44,110 nt of DNA from positions 79,491-123,600 of the forward strand of contig JAJPGX010000001.1 in the NCBI GenBank assembly GCA_021325595.1. The letters are read 5' to 3'. Numbering within the stretch: the first letter of the stretch is position 1; the number at the start of each line of letters is the position of its first letter. A program made the translations under genes and the position numbers. Source of the stretch: Nitrososphaerota archaeon (lineage in GTDB: Archaea > Thermoproteota > Nitrososphaeria > Nitrososphaerales > Nitrosopumilaceae). The notes under the pieces are model-generated. The model had not been told where the DNA came from and searched no databases. It worked only from the letters and a program-made list of their open reading frames with translations. Positions 16,178 through 22,207 of this stretch are shown here, piece by piece.

Positions 16178-16903
16178 ATGCTTCATGATACCAAAGAACT
16201 AAAAATGAAAGACGTACAGGACGATAAGGATTTTCTCCTCAAAGCAGACAAACATATTGAAGTAATTGGTACAGAAGATGAACGAATTAAAGTAATTGGC
16301 GAAGAACTTGCAAATGACACGGGAAGGGCAATAATCGGAAAACTATCACAACAAATTGCAAGCACAAACGATCTTGCAAAATCACTTGATATTTCGTTAC
16401 CTCTTGTTAATTGGCATATTAATCGATTGTTAAGTGTAGGATTAATTAAAGTAGAAAAAATTGAGATGAGCTCAAAAAATAAAGAAGTAAAATACTATGG
16501 TCAGATAAAAAATGCTCTGGTAATAGTACCTCAAGGAAATTTGCCAAACGGAGATGCAAGATCAAAAAAAGAGTCTGTGCTTTTACGTTTGCGTCATTAC
16601 TTGGCTAGCATTGCAGCATTTGTAATAAGCGGAACTACACTTTATCTAGCACAGGAGAATCAAGCAGTAACCCAAGTACCCGAAATGTCTAACATGGCAA
16701 AAAGTGTGCCACATGCTGCAGACACTCTGCGTTCAGCTGTACCTGATTCTCCATCTATTTCATCTGTACCAATGTCTGCAACAATTCCTTCATCTGATCC
16801 AATCATTATTCTTACTGCACTTGTTGGTGCTGCGATTGCTTTTTGTGCAGTCTTTTTTGGAATCAAACTTTACAAAAAGTCAAAAATGAAAATTACCAAG
16901 TAA
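16178..16903 (+). CDS. Membrane-bound winged-helix regulator
   Basis: 241 residues. The N-terminal half contains an ArsR-like winged helix (about residues 38-108: GRAIIGKLSQQIASTNDLAK, then LDISLPLVNWHINRLLSVGLI). A first hydrophobic segment (YLASIAAFVISGTTLYLA, about 144-161) and a second (IIILTALVGAAIAFCAVFFGI, about 208-229) flank a Ser/Pro-rich, likely external linker. This one-component arrangement is used for signal-sensing DNA-binding proteins in archaea. The start is ATG 16178, with an alternative ATG at 16205. A long AT-rich leader precedes it. The signal and targets are unknown. Confidence 0.72.
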   Translation: MLHDTKELKMKDVQDDKDFLLKADKHIEVIGTEDERIKVIGEELANDTGRAIIGKLSQQIASTNDLAKSLDISLPLVNWHINRLLSVGLIKVEKIEMSSKNKEVKYYGQIKNALVIVPQGNLPNGDARSKKESVLLRLRHYLASIAAFVISGTTLYLAQENQAVTQVPEMSNMAKSVPHAADTLRSAVPDSPSISSVPMSATIPSSDPIIILTALVGAAIAFCAVFFGIKLYKKSKMKITK

Positions 16904-17030
16904 CTTAGAAAATTTTTTAACATTGATAAAAAATATGTGATATGACAGATAATGATAGAATTTTTACTAAAAAGTTATGTTAAATTTCAATTTAATCAAA
17001 GGCTATAAGCTGCACTTTCTATACTATGAT

Positions 17031-17813
17031 ATGACAAAAAACAGAGTCATTATGATTGCAATTGCAGCAATCTTGATTGTTTCAACTACAGTCATTGCTT
17101 ACATGCAATCACCACAATTTAACGCATATGGACAACAAGTATCAGTCCTGTATCCATCAAGAGATAAAACAATCTCGGCAACTGGTAGTGCAACAACATC
17201 TGTTTTACCAGATTTAGTCACCGTTCAATTTGGTGTTGATACGGAAGGAAAGACAGCACAGGATGCAATAAGCTCCAACTCACAGTTGATGAATACTGTA
17301 GTTAGTGCTATGCAGAATATAGGTGTAAGCAAAGATGAAATCAGTACCGCGGGATTTTCTATTTATCCCGTGTACAATGATTCCATCCCAGACCAAAAAA
17401 CTGGGATACACCAATCTGTGCTAGCAGGATACCGAGCCTCGAACACCTTGTATGTCAAGACAACAAAGCTGTCATCTGCAGGAAACATAGTTGATACAGC
17501 AGTTGGAGCAGGTGCAAATAGAGTTGATAACATATCGTTTTCACTCTCACCTGACAAACAACAAAGCATACAAGATGATCTTTTGGGAAAAGCAGTCCTG
17601 AATGCAAAGGATCGTGCCCAAAAAGCACTAGCTCCATTGAATCAGAAAATTATAGGTGTAAAAATGGTGAGCCTATCTGATTTCAGCTCCCCGCCACCAA
17701 TTTACTATGGAGCAATATCAGCTGGGGTAATGGAAAAATCAACACCTGTGTTTTCTGCAAACCAGGATGTTTCAGTTAATGTGAACGTCATCTTTCTAAT
17801 AGACGATCAATAA
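17031..17813 (+). CDS. Exported SIMPL (DUF541) domain protein
   Basis: 260 residues from ATG 17031, where a signal/anchor helix begins (VIMIAIAAILIVSTTVIAYM). The SIMPL domain follows: ISATGSATTSVLPDLVTVQF at about residues 45-64, TAQDAISSNSQLMNTVV, then a Tyr/Asn-rich middle and the C-terminal SVNVNVIFLI. SIMPL proteins (BP26/OMP28, RSIPL) are extracytoplasmic and of uncertain function, linked to oxidative or surface stress. Upstream in-frame start 16977 gives an unlikely polar leader. Poly-T tracts follow the stop. Confidence 0.85.
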   Translation: MTKNRVIMIAIAAILIVSTTVIAYMQSPQFNAYGQQVSVLYPSRDKTISATGSATTSVLPDLVTVQFGVDTEGKTAQDAISSNSQLMNTVVSAMQNIGVSKDEISTAGFSIYPVYNDSIPDQKTGIHQSVLAGYRASNTLYVKTTKLSSAGNIVDTAVGAGANRVDNISFSLSPDKQQSIQDDLLGKAVLNAKDRAQKALAPLNQKIIGVKMVSLSDFSSPPPIYYGAISAGVMEKSTPVFSANQDVSVNVNVIFLIDDQ

Positions 17814-17823
17814 CTGAAAACTC

Positions 17824-17837
17824 TTTTTTATTTTTTT
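17824..17837 (+). terminator. Poly-T terminator after SIMPL gene
   Basis: TTTTTTATTTTTTT starts ten bases after the stop codon, followed by an extremely AT-rich spacer to 17986. Confidence 0.55.
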
Positions 17838-17986
17838 ATGTCCTATTGATTTATTCATATATAAAAAATTATATAATAATTTTAAAAAATCAAATATTAT
17901 TCATATAATAAAATATTTTCTAAAATAAATTAAAATAATTGTACTGTAATATAAAATTCATATAGTATGAATGCGCATTAATATGG

Positions 17987-18217
17987 TTGGAACGAGCCTA
18001 TGTGATGATAAATTGCGAAATGGGTTCAGAGGGGAATGTCATCGAACAGCTAAAACCGGTAACATGCGTTAAAGACATTCGTGGTGTGTATGGTAACTAT
18101 GACATATTGGTTGAATTGGAAGGACGATCAATTGATGAGATAAGCCATACTATCTCGTCTAAGATTCGTAAATTGGAGAAAGTACGTAGCACTACTACAA
18201 TAGTATGTGTTAACTAG
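17987..18217 (+). CDS. Stand-alone Lrp/AsnC effector (RAM) domain protein
   Basis: 76 residues: a complete RAM/ACT-like domain with AYVMINCEMGSEGNVIEQL, then VKDIRGVYGNYDILVELEG and a final strand STTTIVCV. The DNA-binding helix-turn-helix of full Lrp/AsnC proteins is absent. Such stand-alone domains bind amino acids and pair with full-length regulators. The start is TTG at 17987: a stop codon lies 24 bases upstream in frame and the ATG at 17983 is in another frame. The start just before the first strand fits known family boundaries. Confidence 0.82.
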   Translation: MERAYVMINCEMGSEGNVIEQLKPVTCVKDIRGVYGNYDILVELEGRSIDEISHTISSKIRKLEKVRSTTTIVCVN

Positions 18218-18312
18218 ATGAGTTTGTGGTATCTCTGTGAACCCGTCAATGTAAATTATGATAACCATGATTATGCTAACCTCTTTTAACCGGTATCACT
18301 TACAGCTATTAC

Positions 18313-19263
18313 ATGGAAATCATGGGGAGAGGTTTCAAACAGATAATTCAGGAAATGCCATGTTATATTCATATTTTCTCAAAGTTTGCTGGTTACAGGT
18401 TACTCCATAAAAAAAGTCCACTTTATGGATCTGCTGATATCATAAACGTGTGTAATTTACACTGTGAACATTGTTACTGGTGGCTCAACAGAAAGGAAAA
18501 CGAAGAGCTAACCGTTGAACAATGGAAAAAAGTAATTGATGAAAAATTCAAGAAAAACCATGTCTTCATAATAACACTTGTTGGAGGTGAGCCAACCCTG
18601 AGACCTGATGTGATTGAATTATTCATAAAAGAATTTCCAAAAAGAATATGTATTGTTTCAAATGGGACCATACCGCTGAAAAAATTTGAAAATCTATACT
18701 TTTATTGGATTTCAATAGATGGTACAAAAGAAATTCATAATAAAATTAGAGGTGATCAAGCATGGGAGAGAACACGAAAAAATGTTCTGGATTATGTGAC
18801 TAATAATGGTGAAAAAGCTTGGAAGGACATTTGGATTACGATGACAATAAATTCACAAAATTACAAAACCGTACCAGATGTAATTGAGGAATGGTATGAT
18901 TATTCAAATAAAATTGGATTTCAATTTCATACTCCTTTTATGAAAAATGATCCTCTGTGGCTTCCATTTGGTCCTGAGAGAACAGCATTAGTAGATAAAA
19001 TAATCGCAATGAAAGAAAAATACGATGATGACTATATCATAAATCCAAACAGTCAGCTAGAACTGATGAAGAAAAACTGGGGTGGAAAAGGAACAGTTCC
19101 CGTGGACTGCCCAACGTGGGCTATTATCTCAGTAGACCATTTGGGAAGAGAGAAACAACCATGTTGTATTGGAAGTGCAGAATCAAAATCTATGAAACCG
19201 ATATGTGAGGAATGTGGCCTTGGCTGTTATTCAGTTCTGGTTGGATATGGAATGAAAGGATAG
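18313..19263 (+). CDS. Radical SAM protein with C-terminal Cys cluster
   Basis: 316 residues. The radical SAM motif CNLHCEHC gives Cys47, Cys51 and Cys54 for a 4Fe-4S cluster; LVGGEPTLRPDVIELF and the SxDG segment (WISIDGTKEIHNKIRG) follow in the expected order. A C-terminal set of cysteines (CPTW, CCIG, CEECGLGC) probably binds an additional cluster, as in SPASM-type enzymes. The sequence resembles heme-biosynthesis/PqqE-type radical SAM proteins, but no peptide substrate or partner gene is adjacent. An AACCATGATTATG stretch and a TTTTAACC box precede it. Confidence 0.85.
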   Translation: MEIMGRGFKQIIQEMPCYIHIFSKFAGYRLLHKKSPLYGSADIINVCNLHCEHCYWWLNRKENEELTVEQWKKVIDEKFKKNHVFIITLVGGEPTLRPDVIELFIKEFPKRICIVSNGTIPLKKFENLYFYWISIDGTKEIHNKIRGDQAWERTRKNVLDYVTNNGEKAWKDIWITMTINSQNYKTVPDVIEEWYDYSNKIGFQFHTPFMKNDPLWLPFGPERTALVDKIIAMKEKYDDDYIINPNSQLELMKKNWGGKGTVPVDCPTWAIISVDHLGREKQPCCIGSAESKSMKPICEECGLGCYSVLVGYGMKG

Positions 19264-19266
19264 TGC

Positions 19267-20649
19267 CTAAGAATATTTGTTATTTTTTAAAATTCCTATT
19301 CTTGTAAGAAGTATTGCAAAACCCAAAACCCCAAGTAAAGTCAGAACTGAAAACGCCGGAAATTCTGGTACTGAAACAGATTTTGCAACAATTGCCGAAA
19401 ACTCTGAATCTGCAAAACTATTACCGTTTAGATTTTCAAATCCTATTGTAATAGGACCTGTATAATTTGAAGGAAATGGCACTACTACTGTAGTTAAAGA
19501 ACCATCAGATGTTGTTTTTCCCGTATTGTGATAAATCACATTACTACTTCCTTCTATTACGGTAAAATCATAATCTAGCGAGTTTACAGTCTTGTTTACT
19601 AGATAGGGATCCAATACCTTGAAACTGAACTTTGTTGTATTTCCAGGCAAAATCTTTGGAGGATCCCAACTCAAACTCACTTTGTACTGTGCATTACGTG
19701 TAAATTGTACTATTGGAAAGTTATCCTCACTGGCAGGTGATAGGGAATAGTTCATCTGTTGACTCGTGTTCTGAGTTTGATTTTTGATGTATGCCAATTC
19801 TTGTTTGTATAGTATGAGGTGAACTATTCTGATATCGTCTGAAGAATAATCATCTATGCTCATTGCTTTATCATCTAACTTTACACCATTAACGTATCCA
19901 TTATATTTTGTAACTATGAAATCTCCAAATGATTTTGGTATCTTGATCTCTTGATGTACTACTGTAACCTGCCTCAGATTAGCATCTGACCAATCAAATG
20001 GCATGGAAAAATTGATTGTTTTTTTGTTTGCATCATAATTGAAGTTGTTTATTTGATCATAATATGCAATCAAAGTAACATTTTGTTTTCCATATTCATT
20101 ATCGTACACCTGAAATTGGTTTGTTTCAGGTATAGATATAGCAGCATTGTATGGTTTGCTTACCTGATTGCTATATGATCCCATTGTGAGTACTTCTAAC
20201 TTGAATCTATACAGCCCACCAGAGTTGAAAATTGGACCTTTGACATCGTAACTCCCACTATTTTGCCCAATCATGCCTGAAAGAAATCCTCCTTTTTCTT
20301 CAAATGTTACACTACCTGATTGTTGTGGAATTATGTTGATTAGAAAATTTCCACTGTCACTTTTAAAGATGTGACCAAACAATGCATTGTTTCCTTTAAA
20401 GGCAGATACGGAGAGTGTAACATCTGGAAATGGTTGTTGAGTACCTGCATCAATTAAAACAAAATTAATTTGTGTTCCAACATGAGTATTATCAATAAGA
20501 AAAGGAGACGAATTAATACTCAAAGTGACATTTTTACTTCCAATCATTTCAGGTGGCAGTATCTCACTTGCCAATCCATCTCCATATGCTAGAGGTATGA
20601 GCATGCAGTTTGATAGTATGACGGCCAGAAGAGTTATTGATTTGAACAA
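19267..20649 (-). CDS. Exported protein with PEFG-CTERM-like tail
   Basis: 460 residues. An N-terminal signal peptide (ending near ALAYG, about residue 23) and a C-terminal VPEFP motif, hydrophobic helix (LTLLGVLGFAILLTR) and basic tail mark it as a PEFG-CTERM-like protein, the class predicted to be processed by thaumarchaeal archaeosortase. The body is beta-rich with Ig-like segments (NKTVNSLDYDFTVIEGSS and FEEKGGFLSGM) and resembles cell-surface proteins. It is convergent with the radical SAM gene (3-bp gap) and lies 77 bp downstream of the winged-helix gene on the same strand. No enzymatic motif is seen. Confidence 0.8.
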   Translation of the reverse strand: MFKSITLLAVILSNCMLIPLAYGDGLASEILPPEMIGSKNVTLSINSSPFLIDNTHVGTQINFVLIDAGTQQPFPDVTLSVSAFKGNNALFGHIFKSDSGNFLINIIPQQSGSVTFEEKGGFLSGMIGQNSGSYDVKGPIFNSGGLYRFKLEVLTMGSYSNQVSKPYNAAISIPETNQFQVYDNEYGKQNVTLIAYYDQINNFNYDANKKTINFSMPFDWSDANLRQVTVVHQEIKIPKSFGDFIVTKYNGYVNGVKLDDKAMSIDDYSSDDIRIVHLILYKQELAYIKNQTQNTSQQMNYSLSPASEDNFPIVQFTRNAQYKVSLSWDPPKILPGNTTKFSFKVLDPYLVNKTVNSLDYDFTVIEGSSNVIYHNTGKTTSDGSLTTVVVPFPSNYTGPITIGFENLNGNSFADSEFSAIVAKSVSVPEFPAFSVLTLLGVLGFAILLTRIGILKNNKYS

Positions 20650-20726
20650 GAGATATGCACTTGACAGTTATTGCTCTACTCTAAATAAACAGTGAGGTCT
20701 TTTTTCTAGTTCTGAATAACATCCTT

Positions 20727-21230
20727 CTAAAGATTGGAAAGGGTGTCTGCTAAATTATACGCTGTTCTTTCAAGTAATATTGGATTATATTTTTGAATTA
20801 TCTCTCGTGTCATGTCAGGATTTTTCAATCTATAGGACCTTTTGAGCTCAGAAATCTTTATTTCGATTATGTTGTCATCTGCAAGTCTGTTTAGGAATAC
20901 AGATACAGTTGATGGAGACTTGTGAACTTTACTAACTATCTCATTAAATGCTAAATCTTGCCCATCAATTAATGATAATACAATATGTCTAGGCGTATCT
21001 TGTCTTAGACTTTTTATTAAAACTGATTCTTGTTCTGTTACACAAAGTGGATAAAATCTGGTCTCTCCTATACTTCTTTCTATCTTAATGGAACCGCTTT
21101 CTTCTAGTTTCTTTGCATGATAACTTAGAACCCCATTCTTTAATCCGGTTTCACGCATTATTTCTCTAAATTTTATGCCGGGATTTTTTTCAATAACTGT
21201 AATGATTTTTGATGTGCGGTCCATGATCAA
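20727..21230 (-). CDS. Tandem winged-helix regulator
   Basis: 167 residues with two winged-helix units. The first (about 5-62) has SKIITVIEKNPGIKFREIMR then GLKNGVLSYHAKKLEESGSI and a wing; the second (about 80-140) has DLAFNEIVSKVHKSPSTVSV, FLNRLADDNII and a wing. This two-domain layout is common among archaeal regulators that respond to surface or metal signals. Its ATG overlaps the stop of the upstream membrane protein gene by four bases (21227-21230), so signal and response may be linked. Two copies of GTACA-N5-CGAAYA lie upstream of the pair. Confidence 0.82.
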   Translation of the reverse strand: MIMDRTSKIITVIEKNPGIKFREIMRETGLKNGVLSYHAKKLEESGSIKIERSIGETRFYPLCVTEQESVLIKSLRQDTPRHIVLSLIDGQDLAFNEIVSKVHKSPSTVSVFLNRLADDNIIEIKISELKRSYRLKNPDMTREIIQKYNPILLERTAYNLADTLSNL

Positions 21231-21643
21231 TCTTTCCTAAATACGCTTAATGTAAACATTCCTAATGTGCATAAAATGAAAAAGTGAGAGATTTCACCAG
21301 CTGGAAATGGTCCTAAATAATATGTATATTGCCATGCAGCATCTACTACATCCAAAGATTGTGATATTACTAACGCTGAAAATGCTAATAATGTAAAAAA
21401 CATCTTTTTTGTCTTTATTCTTGAATATGCAATTGCTGATATGATGCTAAGAAAGCCAGCAAGACTTAATCCAAAAATGTGTACCAAGATATGAAAGATT
21501 TGAAAGGTATGGAAAATATGCGGTGCAATTACTGGTATTGCCAAAATTCCAATTATAGTAAACATTACTATAGTAAACAAATTAGAACGATTTTCTAAGA
21601 TCCCTTCGTATCGAGACACACTATATAATCGTCGAATTTTCAA
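21227..21643 (-). CDS. Four-helix membrane protein paired with winged-helix regulator
   Basis: 138 residues with four hydrophobic segments (about 24-42, 45-72, 80-97 and 115-132). The second has several His residues (APHIFHTFQIFHILVHIFG), which could bind metal or heme. The start is TTG at 21643, giving MKIRRLYSV. It precedes and overlaps the tandem winged-helix gene by four bases. A sensory or anti-regulator role is a reasonable inference from this coupling; I do not recognise the family. Confidence 0.7.
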   Translation of the reverse strand: MKIRRLYSVSRYEGILENRSNLFTIVMFTIIGILAIPVIAPHIFHTFQIFHILVHIFGLSLAGFLSIISAIAYSRIKTKKMFFTLLAFSALVISQSLDVVDAAWQYTYYLGPFPAGEISHFFILCTLGMFTLSVFRKD

Positions 21644-21656
21644 TTTAAGCTAACTG

Positions 21657-21672
21657 GTACAACCATCGAACA
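21657..21672 (+). repeat. GTACA-N5-CGAAYA motif, copy A
   Basis: GTACAACCATCGAACA. It sits 14 bp beyond the TTG start of the minus-strand membrane protein gene. Confidence 0.5.
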
Positions 21673-21696
21673 ACTTTTCAGGAGTCTATGATACTA

Positions 21697-21712
21697 GTAC
21701 ATTTGTCGAATA
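21697..21712 (+). repeat. GTACA-N5-CGAAYA motif, copy B
   Basis: GTACATTTGTCGAATA, exactly 40 bp after copy A. With the preceding A and following TAC it shares 17 of 20 bases with copy D at 27460. Confidence 0.55.
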
Positions 21713-21776
21713 TACCATCGTCTTTATTTTCTTTGTAAAGGATGTATAATTAACAGATACGGTTCGACTTCATTTG

Positions 21777-21822
21777 TTCTGCTCTTTGTAGCATGGTAAG
21801 ATGCCGTCTGCAAAGAGCAGAA
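21777..21822. ncRNA. Perfect 12-bp stem hairpin, small RNA candidate
   Basis: TTCTGCTCTTTG (21777-21788) pairs perfectly with CAAAGAGCAGAA (21811-21822). The 22-base interior contains a second stem GCAT (21791-21794) with ATGC (21801-21804). The stem has five GC pairs in a very AT-rich gap. Strand is undetermined; it could be a small RNA, an antisense leader element or an operator. Confidence 0.4.
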
Positions 21823-22126
21823 TTAATTTATGATTGTAGAAATTTTCAAGTTACATAATTAAATCAAATCTCAGTTTTGAAAAGCACAGTAGAGATCCTT
21901 ATAGCTTACAAATTAAATTTTAATTGGCTGTGAATAAATATGAAAAAATATACTCTGGGATTATTAAAAATATGGATATATCAAAATCACTAATGATTTT
22001 TTTACGTTATCGTTTGTTGTGAAACGAGCGCTTTACTGTATTGTTTCAGATGCCGATGTTTTCAATTTTGCATACTCGAATTTTTAAAATAAGTTTTACA
22101 AAATGTGTTAGATACGGCAGGCGGTT

Positions 22127-22156
22127 AACTTGAAGACATTTTAAACAATTCAAGTT
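22127..22156. terminator. 8-bp hairpin downstream of CopCD-fusion gene
   Basis: AACTTGAA (22127-22134) and TTCAAGTT (22149-22156) with a 14-base loop, about 50 bp beyond the stop of the minus-strand CopCD-fusion gene. It may end or protect that transcript. Confidence 0.35.
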
Positions 22157-22179
22157 TTATGTTGTATTTTAGAAACTTG

Positions 22180-22195
22180 GTACAATCAACGAATA
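22180..22195 (+). repeat. GTACA-N5-CGAAYA motif, copy C
   Basis: GTACAATCAACGAATA, 12 bp downstream of the stop side of the CopCD-fusion gene. It is followed by a TATA-like TTGATATTAAAAG, so an antisense transcript is conceivable. Confidence 0.5.
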
Positions 22196-22207
22196 AAGGC
22201 TTTGATA

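Larger units (their letters stand above)
21644..22207. other. 564-bp hairpin-rich gap without a protein gene
   Basis: No ORF with coding character. It holds three GTACA-N5-CGAAYA motifs (21657, 21697, 22180), a 12-bp hairpin (21777-21822), TCGTTT-N6-AAACGA (22010-22027) and AACTTGAA-N14-TTCAAGTT (22127-22156). It lies upstream of the membrane/regulator pair and downstream of the CopCD-fusion stop. I see no tRNA or known RNA family. Confidence 0.6.

Noticed and set aside
21756-21775. GGTTCGACTT resembling a tRNA T-arm
   Set aside because: No matching T-stem or acceptor stem within 80 bases on either side.
21644-22207. Replication origin, because of AT richness and repeated motifs
   Set aside because: No Cdc6/Orc1 gene and no origin-recognition-box sequence in the window; the repeats do not surround an unwinding element symmetrically.
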